64,000 bases of DNA, taken from positions 1,116,001-1,180,000 of the forward strand of contig CP065009.1 of NCBI GenBank assembly GCA_016699755.1, read 5' to 3'. The position numbers were made by a program, and so were the translations under genes. The DNA is from Candidatus Peregrinibacteria bacterium. Its GTDB lineage: Bacteria > Patescibacteriota > Gracilibacteria > CAIRYL01 > GCA-016699755. Position 1 is the stretch's first letter. The number at the start of each line of letters is the position of its first letter. Shown here piece by piece: positions 28,424 through 36,905 of this stretch. The notes beneath the pieces are model-generated. The model had not been told where the DNA came from, did no database searches, and saw only the letters and a program-made list of their open reading frames with translations.

Positions 28424-29832
28424 TGAGAAAACTTATTCATGACACCTCTGGAAATGCCATTCTTATTGCACTTGCCATAACGAGTTTTCTTTTTATCGCC
28501 GCGGCAGGGGCTACACAAGTTATTCAATCTTCTCTTCAGCAATCCCCCAAATTGGTGAATTCTGGTAAAGCATTTTATGCCGCAGAAAGTGCTGTAGAGA
28601 GTGCATTATATGAGGCATCGGCAAGAGACTCTGGTTATGAAGTATCTGCTGGAACAACCGCCGGAGACGCCGCATTTGTTCCTATGAATCGTATTAACAA
28701 AACCCAGGCAAATTGGACTGCCCGTTCACAACTTTCTATGGAAAAAATTCAGGAAGACTTTGTAGATAGCACCCAAGACCATCCTTACCAAAAAGTACTC
28801 TTTATTCCACCAAGAAAAACAAAAAATATTCCTGCGAACGATGATCCGCAATATGGAGAGTGTGCCGATCTTACGGACAACTGTTCAGATACTTATCAAA
28901 CTTATTTTAGCCTTTCTAACTGGCGCCCTATTCGCTTTGGAACAACGGCTTCGTTTAATTTATATAGTGATATTAGCAATAAGCAAGCACCGCTCCCCAT
29001 GGGAGGAGCAACAAACTGCAACGCTGGATACGTAAACGTCAACGGGCAATGCATGACAGAGACCCTAATGTGCTCCGATCACAGCACCCCCATTAATGGT
29101 TTTTGTCCGGAGAACACAAAGAGTATTTTTCGAAATCAATACGGAGATCCTAATAATAGTGTGGAAAGTTTTTTTATCGACCTTTTTATTCCGGGGGATT
29201 TTGAGGTTCCCTACAATAGTGCTGATCGACCACTTCTCTCTTGGCGTCTTGAGGCAAAAGCAAAAACAAGTACTGGTCAGTTTGAAACCGTTTTCCTAGA
29301 CTCTATTAGTAAATGTGATGAACCATCTACTCCGGGTGCTATTTGTCTTTCAGATTTTTCCGGTGACTCTCTCGCCCCCTCCTTGTTCGTTCAACGACAT
29401 GTTAACTCCGTTGGGAGTTCTGGAATACAAGGAAGATGGGTGCGAATTCTTAATCCATCGGGTATTCTCAAGGGAGGAGACCAAAACTTTTGTAAAGAAT
29501 CTTTTACTAATATTATTCGGATGAATTACCTTTGTAACAAGCTAATTTATAATCTTGCTTTCCCAAAACTCACCCTGCAGTTGGGGAAAAAACCAATGGT
29601 AGAAATAGACTCAGAATCACATGATATTTCAGAGGCATACGTTCGTGTTGGTTTTGTACTCGGGAGTTCGGTAACAAATATCGGCCAGTTTTTTCAAGAT
29701 TTCTCATTGCCAGACGATAAAGTCACCATTGAGGCAGTAGGAGATGCAGAAGGATTCAAACAAAAGGTGCAAGTGCAAATTGAACCACAAGAGCTAGCTC
29801 CTATCTTCGACTATGCCATTTTCCAGCCATAA
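28423..29832 (+). CDS. PilX/GspK-like minor pilin, large
   Basis: Fourth operon member, 469 residues, with its start sharing one base with the preceding stop (TAATG). The leader SG-NAILIALAITSFLFIAA is a class III signal that lacks Glu at +5, as in GspK/PilX, the pilins proposed to sit at the fibre tip. KAFYAAESAVESALYEA is the usual PilX continuation. The long head has several Cys pairs (CADLTDNCSD, CNAGYVNVNGQC, CSDHSTPINGFC) that may form disulfides, consistent with an extracellular tip protein. An IS element has inserted 28 bp after its stop without damaging it. Confidence 0.85.
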   Translation: MRKLIHDTSGNAILIALAITSFLFIAAAGATQVIQSSLQQSPKLVNSGKAFYAAESAVESALYEASARDSGYEVSAGTTAGDAAFVPMNRINKTQANWTARSQLSMEKIQEDFVDSTQDHPYQKVLFIPPRKTKNIPANDDPQYGECADLTDNCSDTYQTYFSLSNWRPIRFGTTASFNLYSDISNKQAPLPMGGATNCNAGYVNVNGQCMTETLMCSDHSTPINGFCPENTKSIFRNQYGDPNNSVESFFIDLFIPGDFEVPYNSADRPLLSWRLEAKAKTSTGQFETVFLDSISKCDEPSTPGAICLSDFSGDSLAPSLFVQRHVNSVGSSGIQGRWVRILNPSGILKGGDQNFCKESFTNIIRMNYLCNKLIYNLAFPKLTLQLGKKPMVEIDSESHDISEAYVRVGFVLGSSVTNIGQFFQDFSLPDDKVTIEAVGDAEGFKQKVQVQIEPQELAPIFDYAIFQP

Positions 29833-29852
29833 AGTTTACTGATATTCGTAAT

Positions 29853-29860
29853 AAAAATTA
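29853..29860. repeat. 8-bp target duplication (left)
   Basis: AAAAATTA flanks the IS on this side and is repeated exactly at 30571-30578. Confidence 0.9.
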
Positions 29861-30570
29861 GGCTCTTGAGTAGCAGATTTTAAAATTTCTTCAAAATCTT
29901 TAGCATTTTATCATAAAGATTCTGATCTTTATAGTTCCATCGGAACTCACATTCTTTCAGATGAAGATTAAACTTATGAGAAGCAATACCGTTGAATTTA
30001 GAGAGTCTTCTCTTGGCAAATGACCAGAAAGATTCTATGCCATTCACATGGCATTTTCCTCGAGCAAATTCATCATGGGAATGGTAGACACGATAGTGAT
30101 CATACCCATTTAGAATGAGTCCGTCATAAGCCCTCCAGCCATCGGTGTGGATAGTGGAACCTTCGAGTATTTTTCCCTGTATGATAGGCAATAACTCTTC
30201 TCTACTGCATTTCTTTACGATGGTTACTGATACTTTTCCGTCTCGTTTAAGTATACCAAAGACTGGTGTTTTTCCGGCTGCCCCTCTTCCTCTTTTACCT
30301 CGTACTCTTTTAGCTCCAAAATAACTTTCATCAAGTTCAAACTCTCCAGATTCCTTACTTTGAGCGATGGCGTGAAGAGTTATTTTTTCTCGGAAGATAT
30401 TAAAATACCGATCAATAGTCCTTCGATTTATTTCTAGAATTCTTGCTGTTTTTGAGGCATCGATATCTTCACAAAAACACATCAATATTTTTTTTATTTT
30501 GTAGTCTGATATTTTGGCGTGTTTAAGCATGTTGAGAGGATAATCGAAATGATTTTCCTACTCAAGAGCC
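29861..30570 (-). mobile_element. Complete IS1595-family insertion sequence (IS1016-like)
   Basis: A 710-bp element with perfect 13-bp terminal inverted repeats GGCTCTTGAGTAG (29861-29873 and 30558-30570) and an 8-bp direct target duplication AAAAATTA on both sides. Size, repeat structure, 8-bp duplication and a roughly 216-codon transposase fit the IS1016-like part of the IS1595 family. Intact ends and frame point to a recent insertion. It lies between the pilin operon and the 30576 gene, whose stop codon falls inside the right duplication. Confidence 0.93.
29880..30530 (-). CDS. IS1595-family transposase
   Basis: DDE-type transposase of 216 residues. An N-terminal helix-turn-helix (ASKTARILEINRRTIDRYF) is followed by the catalytic core: first Asp in ELDESYFGAKRVRGKRG, second Asp in HTDGWRAYDGL, and the conserved N-G-I-E-S-F-W segment followed by AKRR. 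The zinc ribbon found in longer IS1595 members is absent, as in the short IS1016 group. The frame is intact and ends just inside the left inverted repeat. Relatives of the same family, but a different element, remain as broken copies at 38624-38971 and 50690-51092. Confidence 0.93.
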   Translation of the reverse strand: MLKHAKISDYKIKKILMCFCEDIDASKTARILEINRRTIDRYFNIFREKITLHAIAQSKESGEFELDESYFGAKRVRGKRGRGAAGKTPVFGILKRDGKVSVTIVKKCSREELLPIIQGKILEGSTIHTDGWRAYDGLILNGYDHYRVYHSHDEFARGKCHVNGIESFWSFAKRRLSKFNGIASHKFNLHLKECEFRWNYKDQNLYDKMLKILKKF

Positions 30571-30578
30571 AAAAATTA
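30571..30578. repeat. 8-bp target duplication (right)
   Basis: AAAAATTA, identical to 29853-29860, directly outside the right inverted repeat of the IS. Confidence 0.9.
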
Positions 30579-31664
30579 TACTTCCTTCTGTACTGTCACA
30601 ACTTCTACTGGATGCTGATGGTCATTGTCATCTTTCCATGACCAGCTCTTTCTCTTTTGAGCACTAAGACCGATTCTTGCAAGATCGTTTTCATAATTTG
30701 GCTCAATATTTCTGTAGACTCTTGTCTTGTCAACTTTTCCATAGAGGATCTCTCCATTTTCTCTCTCATAATGTTCCGTTCCGGTATCCATAAAGATAAT
30801 AAGCTCGCCATTGGGACTTTTTCTAAACCAGCTCTTCAGTGACGATTTAAAAAGCCAAAGATTATACTCTTTCATAAAATTGAAAATAGACTCTTCCACT
30901 TGTGTACGTTTTTCCTTATCCGATGTTTTTAGTGGAAAATCTCTCTCAAGAATTTTCCAGAGTGCCTTTCTTACTGGGACAATAGTTGCATTCTGCACCA
31001 TGAGTGAAAATCCAATATCTGCAAAGGGAATTCTTTCGTCATCGTAGTGTCCATTGTGAGAGACACAAGAAGCAGTGTTTGACCAGATTCCTCGCATTTT
31101 GATTAATATTTCTTCGACACTCTTCGAGGCTTCTCCTTGATCATCAAAAAATTCCATTAAAAAACCATCAGCACCCCCACTAATATCATCCGCAAGAAGA
31201 CATATATTTTCTGGAACATCTTTTTTTTTCCTCCATTTTTGCTCAAGTTTTTCATAAACCTTCTGAAGATCTGAGCGACTGATACTATGAAAAACAAGGT
31301 TTTGGGCACATGCAATAATGTCGCCCATTTTTTTACGCTCCCCCTCCTGATAATCAAGTTGCAAGCCGCCTCTCTCGAGATCAAACGGGGTGGCGCCCAA
31401 AAAATATAATGTTTTTTTCGAAATATCTGTAACCTTAATAAGCCTTTCATATACTTTTTTGCAAATATTTCCATAGTGCTCATTATCTTGGGGCAGAGTA
31501 TTAAAATCTTTTTCCATGTAAAGGGAATACAACCTTTGCGCCAACTCCTGATTCGAGCCTGGATTCATTCTGTTTATGTCATGTCGCTGCATTCTTCCAC
31601 TTCTTTTTTCTGCAACAGGACGATATCCTTTAGCCGACACATTATCCGAGAGGGCGAGCGTCAT
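30576..31664 (-). CDS. Hypothetical protein downstream of rel
   Basis: I do not recognise this 362-residue protein. It begins MTLALSDNVSAKGYRPV, is soluble and mixed alpha/beta in appearance, with an acidic LLADDISGGADGFL stretch near the middle, a His/Asp-rich segment (SHNGHYDDERIPFADIG), and a basic Trp-rich C terminus (KSWSWKDDNDHQHP). No signal peptide or membrane helix is seen. It follows the rel gene directly on the same strand: a TTG start at 31712 would overlap the rel stop, while the ATG at 31664 is preferred. Its stop codon lies in the IS target duplication, and the coding sequence is undamaged. A role linked to (p)ppGpp is possible only by position. Confidence 0.7.
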   Translation of the reverse strand: MTLALSDNVSAKGYRPVAEKRSGRMQRHDINRMNPGSNQELAQRLYSLYMEKDFNTLPQDNEHYGNICKKVYERLIKVTDISKKTLYFLGATPFDLERGGLQLDYQEGERKKMGDIIACAQNLVFHSISRSDLQKVYEKLEQKWRKKKDVPENICLLADDISGGADGFLMEFFDDQGEASKSVEEILIKMRGIWSNTASCVSHNGHYDDERIPFADIGFSLMVQNATIVPVRKALWKILERDFPLKTSDKEKRTQVEESIFNFMKEYNLWLFKSSLKSWFRKSPNGELIIFMDTGTEHYERENGEILYGKVDKTRVYRNIEPNYENDLARIGLSAQKRKSWSWKDDNDHQHPVEVVTVQKEV

Positions 31665-31708
31665 CTTTTTTAAGTTATATTTACAAAGTATTTGATTTTT
31701 TAAAAAAA

Positions 31709-33658
31709 TCAACCTCTTGTCAAGTTTCTTACTCCATGCACCTCAAGAAGTTCATCGAATATCTCACTTACCTGACTATAGCGCTCCACTTCAATTCCTA
31801 TTTTGTAAAGTGCATTTCGAGAAGGACGAAGAGAATATACCCTGAGGGTAGCAACATTTATTTTCCTTTTTGCAAATATTCCCAAAATATCATAGAGCAT
31901 CCCCTGTCTATCTTTCGCCTCAATATTTATTTGAACTATTTGTGAGTTTGGATTTAAAACATTGGCGGTAAAAAGAAAAAAGAATTTTGCATAAAAAGCC
32001 TCTTTCCATTTGTCAAAATGAGAAAGAAAAAAGGATTCTTCTCGTATTTTCTTTTTGCACTCGAGATATTTTTCCAGAAATTCTTTTGGACTAATAACAC
32101 CTTCTCCCACTTTTTCTATAATTTGTCGGAAACTATTTTCGGGATATTCATTGTCGAGTATTTTTTTCATTTTTCTACTCATCATTTTTTCGTAGCTTTC
32201 ACCAATTTTTAAGAACTCCCTCACAAGAGCCGCTCTTCCCATGATATATTTTTGTTGCTTGGTCAGTCCCGAAAACCAATGCAGCATGTGATATTTTGCA
32301 ATTCCTGTTCGAGTATGATTGAGCCAAAAATTCTCTGCCTTAGGAAATCTGCTATAAATTGGTTCCACCACATCTCCGTTTTGTAAAATGGTGGTGATGG
32401 GCTGAAGAATTCCATTTATCTTAATGTCCTCAAGATAGTGTGCCTTTTTAGCATCTGACACATAAGAAAAATCAATTCCAGAGGCGTGCACAGGAAGTGC
32501 CATTGCTTTTCCCTGACGAGTAAATGTTAATATTTTTTTTTGAAGAACATCTTTATGAAGATCTGACCAAAATTGCTGAGAAAAATAATAGTTTTTATCA
32601 AGCGCATGAAGGGAGTTTTGAAATGGTTTTTTCAAAAAACTCTCTGGTGAAAAAAAATATGACCCACTTTGGTTTGAGTAATTCATTGCTCTTGTTTTTA
32701 TGTGAAATTCAAGAGGCTTTGACATGCTGGTGAATACAGAGGTGTGAATCCCTTGGTATCCATTACTCTTTGGAATAGAAATGTAGTCTGCAAATTCCTT
32801 TTCTTTCCAAAAATATTTTTTATGGAGAGCTCCAAGTGCTGCATAGCATTCAGAAGCGTTCTCAACAATAACATCAATATGAAAAGGATGAATTTCTGAA
32901 GACGGAATATTTTTTGCCTCCATTTCATAAAAAATATCAGCAGGAGAGTAAAAAGAGGGGCGTATTTCAAAGTACAAAAATTGCTTCTGAAAATCGCTCT
33001 CTATTTCCGAAATAACCTTTTTGGAGTCCCTGAAAATCTCAGTTTTCCATCCCGAAAGATTCTTATGAAGCTCCTGAAAAACGTCAGGGTGAATAATGGG
33101 AAAACAAAAATCTTCATAGGTTTTTTTAAATTTCCAAATGCCAAAAACTTTTGCAAGAGGGTAGTAGATATCCATTGTTTCTTGAGCAATTCTTTGTTGT
33201 TTTGTTTTGAGAAATTCAGAGATAGTCTCCACATTGTGCGCTCGATCTGCCAATTTTATAATAATTGCCCGCTCATCAAGAACACTTCCTGAAAGTATTT
33301 TTCGAAAAGTTGCTGTTTTTTGAGAATCAAAACTCCCAAAAAACTTTGTCTTTGAGACCTTCGTTACCGCATCAACAAGATGTCCTATGGATTCACCAAA
33401 TTGAGAAGAAATTTCTTGAACAGTAAGTATTGTATCTTCAATAGTATCGTGCAAAAGGGCGGCAATAATGGTTTCTTCATCTGCTCCAATATCAAAAAGA
33501 CTTTGAGCAACCGCAACGGGATGAGAGAGATATGGCTCTCCTGTTTTTCGTTTTTGTCCATGGTGTACTTTTTCTGCAAGTTGATAAGCACCTTCTATAC
33601 GCTTTTCATCGAAATTTCCCTGTTGTTGTATTGCCGATTGCAATTCGTTCCACGTCAT
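31709..33658 (-). CDS. RelA/SpoT-family protein with eroded synthetase domain
   Basis: A long Rel homologue (about 649 aa). The N-terminal HD hydrolase domain is well kept: KTGEPYLSHPVAVAQ, the HD pair in ALLHDTIEDT, and KLADRAHNV. The synthetase domain is recognisable by CYAALGALHKKYFW, FADYISIPKSNGYQGIHTSVF and EFHIKTRAMN, but the ATP-binding basic stretch, normally G-R-x-K-x-x-x-S-I-x-x-K, reads RPSFYSPADIFYEME, and the usual D-x-x-A-x-R metal/catalytic segment reads HPFHIDVIVE. A TGS-like region and a C-terminal ACT domain (VQINIEAKDRQGMLYDILG) follow. The likely activity is (p)ppGpp hydrolysis without efficient synthesis; this is inference. The start at 33658 fits the family; the frame is open to 33730. 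Confidence 0.88.
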   Translation of the reverse strand: MTWNELQSAIQQQGNFDEKRIEGAYQLAEKVHHGQKRKTGEPYLSHPVAVAQSLFDIGADEETIIAALLHDTIEDTILTVQEISSQFGESIGHLVDAVTKVSKTKFFGSFDSQKTATFRKILSGSVLDERAIIIKLADRAHNVETISEFLKTKQQRIAQETMDIYYPLAKVFGIWKFKKTYEDFCFPIIHPDVFQELHKNLSGWKTEIFRDSKKVISEIESDFQKQFLYFEIRPSFYSPADIFYEMEAKNIPSSEIHPFHIDVIVENASECYAALGALHKKYFWKEKEFADYISIPKSNGYQGIHTSVFTSMSKPLEFHIKTRAMNYSNQSGSYFFSPESFLKKPFQNSLHALDKNYYFSQQFWSDLHKDVLQKKILTFTRQGKAMALPVHASGIDFSYVSDAKKAHYLEDIKINGILQPITTILQNGDVVEPIYSRFPKAENFWLNHTRTGIAKYHMLHWFSGLTKQQKYIMGRAALVREFLKIGESYEKMMSRKMKKILDNEYPENSFRQIIEKVGEGVISPKEFLEKYLECKKKIREESFFLSHFDKWKEAFYAKFFFLFTANVLNPNSQIVQINIEAKDRQGMLYDILGIFAKRKINVATLRVYSLRPSRNALYKIGIEVERYSQVSEIFDELLEVHGVRNLTRG

Positions 33659-33797
33659 TTCTTTCTTGGTACCGTTTTTTTGAGAAAAACACCACCTTTT
33701 ATGTGCATCCATAATATATTTTCTACACAACTCATGAAAAAAATATTGTTGGGCATATTGAGTTTTTGATTATCGTGCGAATCACGCGCTTGCATAA

Positions 33798-33819
33798 CCT
33801 CTCCTTAAAAAAAGAGAGG
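33798..33819. terminator. Hairpin between the FG-GAP gene and rel
   Basis: CCTCTC and GAGAGG pair around an A-rich 10-nt loop. It sits 17 bp past the FG-GAP gene stop. There is no T-run beyond the stem, so terminator function is uncertain. Confidence 0.35.
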
Positions 33820-33835
33820 GGAGCTGTGCAGCAAT

Positions 33836-35818
33836 CTACAAATTCTCTGCCCTTTCTTTTAGTGCTTCAAAGGTGCTTTTAAGTGTTGTGATCTCTTCTT
33901 CTTGTTGATGAATTTTTTCGAGCAGTTCCGCCATTGTTCCCTGATCTACGGTTTCAGCTCCAAAAAGGACAGGAGAAGAAGTATTTGCTGCTCCTACGGG
34001 CCATGCGGAACGACAATCACTTCCGATGCAAAGTTCATCTGCTTTTACTTTTCCTACCACTTCTAGTGCTTCACTGGGAGTACTTGTTCCAATTCCTACA
34101 TTTCCGAGGAGATGAAAGATGCTTGATCCTCCTAGAACTTGTGTCCAGAGATCGGGAGTGGCGTATAAGAGAGAGAAATCTGCTGTGCAAGAAACAGGAG
34201 CATTCATTGTGATTACTCCATCAGAGCAATCTCCATCTCCACTCCATCCAGAGAATATGCTTCCGGCATCAGCACTTACGGTAAGAGTCACTACTGTTCC
34301 TTCGGTGAAAGAAGTGGTGCATGTTGCTCCACAATCAATTCCTACAGGAGCACTGGTCAACGTTCCATTTCCCGTTCCGGTTTTGGTGAGGGAGAGAGTC
34401 TGAAGTATTGGAGTGCTAATCGTTCCTAAAAAGTAAGCAGAGCCAGAAGAGGTTCCCTTGTCATCATCGAGTGGGGCAGAAACAACTGCCTCTCCTTGCG
34501 AGAGAACTACCCGTCCTCCAAATCGATCTTGATACGCTCCATCGGACGCATAAAATTTTTCCTGCTGTGACCATGTCCCACCAGAAAGCTCAAATTGGTA
34601 GGCCGAGCCTCTTTCAGATCCCTTTGGGGTACTGTCACCATACGCACCAACCAGAAGGGTATTATTCTCAAACGCTACCGAAGAGCCAAATTTCCTCCCC
34701 GTTGTAGGACTACTCGGAGAAAGGATTTGTGTTTCCACAAAATTGCCACTCTGTTTTTGAAAAACAGTAACCCGCCCTGCATCCCCTGTAGTTCCTTCTT
34801 TGTAAAACGGCGCACCGGCAATAAGCGTATTACCCTTTATATTCATTGCTAAACCAAATCCCTGACCAGGAGACGACGTGGAGGGGGCCACCTCTTGGGT
34901 CTCTTCCCACACACCAGTCGTGGCGTTGCGGGTAAAAATATAAATTGCCCCAGAGTATGTAGCATTTCCGCTGGGAGTGGCATTCCAAGAGGTGATGGCG
35001 ATTGTTTCTCCACTCATAGCAACTTCTATTCCAAAATGATCTCCGTTAAAGCCATTACTCGCTTGAAGTTTTTGCACCTCTATCCACACTCCTCCAATTT
35101 TTTCAAAAACATAGGCATCTCCGTGGACAGCATAAATTGGCGTCCAAGGCGCGCTAATAACCGCATAATTTCCTCCGTCAAATGCAACACTATCTCCAAA
35201 AAAGTGATTTATTTCGTAAGGATCACTTGCGGTTAATTTCTGGGTTTCTGTCCACACTCCTCCAATTTTTTCAAAAACATAGACTGCCCCTTCTGATTGA
35301 TGTGTACCAACCTCTTTCGTCATAGCACTAATAAACATGGTGTTTCCAGAAAGAGCAATGCTATTTCCGAAATGATCATTGTCATTTCCATCACTTGCGG
35401 TTAATTTCTGGGTTTCTGTCCACACTCCTCCAATTTTTTCAAAAACATAGACTGCCCCTACTCCAAGATTTGAAGTAAAAAAATCTTCTGTAGCATCCGC
35501 CCCAACAACAAGTGTGTCTCCTTCCATCGCCATAGCGGCACCGAAGGTGTCGTAAGAGACTCCATCGGACGCAGTTTTTTTGTTCGTAAGTGCCGTGTCG
35601 AGTGCAGAAAAAACCGGTTCAAAAAATGAAGAGAATACCGGAAAAAAATTGAGTCCTCCTCGTGGCTCTTGAAACGTAAAATCCTTATATCGCAACATTT
35701 GCATTTCGATATCCGATTGGCTCATGTACTGATTTGCTAAGACTGGCGTTTCAAAAAGAAGAAGTATTCCAAAAAAAGAAAAGACGAGAATACTATTTCG
35801 AAAGAGCATGTGTTTCAT
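33836..35818 (-). CDS. Secreted FG-GAP beta-propeller protein with shared tail module
   Basis: A cell-surface or secreted protein of 660 residues. The signal sequence is near the N terminus (MLFRNSILVFSFFGILLLF, cleavage near VLA). Residues about 80-465 are at least seven FG-GAP-type repeats with the recurring pattern DHFGNSIALSGNT and AVYVFEKIGGVW, predicted to form an integrin-like beta-propeller. A domain rich in small residues follows (GNGTLTSAPVGIDCG to GWSGDGDCSDG, about 473-550), like the divergent InlB B-repeat/bacterial Ig modules. A GNVGIGTSTPSEALEVVG segment typical of phage-tail/S74-associated stalks comes next, then a short coiled coil. The start at 35818 (ATG) is preferred to a TTG at 35830. 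The last third is nearly identical to the next upstream gene. Confidence 0.87.
   Translation of the reverse strand: MKHMLFRNSILVFSFFGILLLFETPVLANQYMSQSDIEMQMLRYKDFTFQEPRGGLNFFPVFSSFFEPVFSALDTALTNKKTASDGVSYDTFGAAMAMEGDTLVVGADATEDFFTSNLGVGAVYVFEKIGGVWTETQKLTASDGNDNDHFGNSIALSGNTMFISAMTKEVGTHQSEGAVYVFEKIGGVWTETQKLTASDPYEINHFFGDSVAFDGGNYAVISAPWTPIYAVHGDAYVFEKIGGVWIEVQKLQASNGFNGDHFGIEVAMSGETIAITSWNATPSGNATYSGAIYIFTRNATTGVWEETQEVAPSTSSPGQGFGLAMNIKGNTLIAGAPFYKEGTTGDAGRVTVFQKQSGNFVETQILSPSSPTTGRKFGSSVAFENNTLLVGAYGDSTPKGSERGSAYQFELSGGTWSQQEKFYASDGAYQDRFGGRVVLSQGEAVVSAPLDDDKGTSSGSAYFLGTISTPILQTLSLTKTGTGNGTLTSAPVGIDCGATCTTSFTEGTVVTLTVSADAGSIFSGWSGDGDCSDGVITMNAPVSCTADFSLLYATPDLWTQVLGGSSIFHLLGNVGIGTSTPSEALEVVGKVKADELCIGSDCRSAWPVGAANTSSPVLFGAETVDQGTMAELLEKIHQQEEEITTLKSTFEALKERAENL
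33912..34399 (-). repeat. 488-bp shared module, copy A
   Basis: Nearly identical (two mismatches seen, near 34280-34301) to 35978-36465 in direct orientation. It encodes the InlB-like domain, the GIGTSTP stalk segment and the start of the coiled coil. Flanking coding sequences differ, so the identity is restricted to this module, pointing to recent duplication or gene conversion. Confidence 0.93.
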
Positions 35819-35856
35819 AACGGGATGCAAAAAAGGAAAATGACAAACACACTCTT

Positions 35857-36612
35857 TTATTCAGGCACGCTCTCGCCTTCTGAAACGTTTTCTTTATCTT
35901 TTTCAAGAAGAGTAATCTGTTGCTCAAGTTGTTCAATCGATTGACGAAGAGTATCAATCTCTTCTTGTCGAGCTTTTATTTTTTCGAGCAGTTCCGCCAT
36001 TGTTCCCTGATCTACGGTTTCAGCTCCAAAAAGGACAGGAGAAGAAGTATTTGCTGCTCCTACGGGCCATGCGGAACGACAATCACTTCCGATGCAAAGT
36101 TCATCTGCTTTTACTTTTCCTACCACTTCTAGTGCTTCACTGGGAGTACTTGTTCCAATTCCTACATTTCCGAGGAGATGAAAGATGCTTGATCCTCCTA
36201 GAACTTGTGTCCAGAGATCGGGAGTGGCGTATAAGAGAGAGAAATCTGCTGTGCAAGAAACAGGAGCATTCATTGTGATTACTCCATCAGAGCAATCTCC
36301 ATCTCCACTCCATCCAGAGAATATGCTTCCGGCATCAGCACTTACAGTAAGAGTCACTACCGTTCCTTCGGTGAAAGAAGTGGTGCATGTTGCTCCACAA
36401 TCAATTCCTACAGGAGCACTGGTCAACGTTCCATTTCCCGTTCCGGTTTTGGTGAGGGAGAGAGTAAAAACAGCATCGGAGGAAAATATGGTTTTTGAAT
36501 TTTCTGCCGCGTTAACAAGGAACGGCGTAAAAAGAAGAATAAAAAACATTCCACGAAACACGCTTTTTCTTTTTTGAAAAATTTTTTTTGAAATAATGAA
36601 AAAGAGAGACAT
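35857..36612 (-). CDS. Secreted protein sharing the tail module
   Basis: A 251-residue secreted protein with a basic N terminus and a hydrophobic signal (FFILLFTPFLVNA). Directly after about 48 residues comes the module shared with the FG-GAP protein (residues about 49-211): two Cys pairs (DCGATC, CSDG...SC), the GWSGDGD motif and the GNVGIGTSTP stalk. Its own C-terminal coiled coil (LRQSIEQLEQQITLLEKDKE) is longer and ends acidic. It lacks the beta-propeller, so it looks like a stalk or anchor without a head. It is 39 bp upstream of the FG-GAP gene on the same strand and probably in one operon. The two may form mixed fibres or compete for the same site; this is inference. Confidence 0.85.
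   Translation of the reverse strand: MSLFFIISKKIFQKRKSVFRGMFFILLFTPFLVNAAENSKTIFSSDAVFTLSLTKTGTGNGTLTSAPVGIDCGATCTTSFTEGTVVTLTVSADAGSIFSGWSGDGDCSDGVITMNAPVSCTADFSLLYATPDLWTQVLGGSSIFHLLGNVGIGTSTPSEALEVVGKVKADELCIGSDCRSAWPVGAANTSSPVLFGAETVDQGTMAELLEKIKARQEEIDTLRQSIEQLEQQITLLEKDKENVSEGESVPE
35978..36465 (-). repeat. 488-bp shared module, copy B
   Basis: Direct-repeat partner of 33912-34399, offset 2066 bp with no indels. Confidence 0.93.
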
Positions 36613-36773
36613 AGTCTTTACGAAAAAAGAAAAAGGTCGTTAAATATTCATTTTGTTTCAATTTATGGTAAAAAAGTCAATAATTTTTGAGTATTTTTCA
36701 TTTGCTTTTTTAAAAAAAAACTTTTTTTAATTCACAAGAAAGCCAAAAAAATGAATATAATATTTATATATTT
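36613..36773. other. AT-rich divergent intergenic region
   Basis: No gene is visible. This stretch separates the secreted-protein operon from folD and is very A/T-rich (long A and T runs), consistent with promoter sequence for both sides. Confidence 0.5.
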
Positions 36774-36802
36774 TTGCAAGCTATTTTTCGTTCTCATATA
36801 CA
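36774..36802 (+). promoter_or_regulatory. folD promoter
   Basis: TTGCAA (36774-36779) and TATACA (36797-36802) are 17 bp apart. A leader of about 95 nt would precede the folD ATG. Confidence 0.5.
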
Positions 36803-36905
36803 AAATTGAAGAGAGTATTTTCGAGAAGAAAAACAAAAACATTCGCATTCCCTTTTTTCTTTCAAAACGGCAATATTGGAGTGATTTTCTTCTCTCTATT
36901 TGTTT

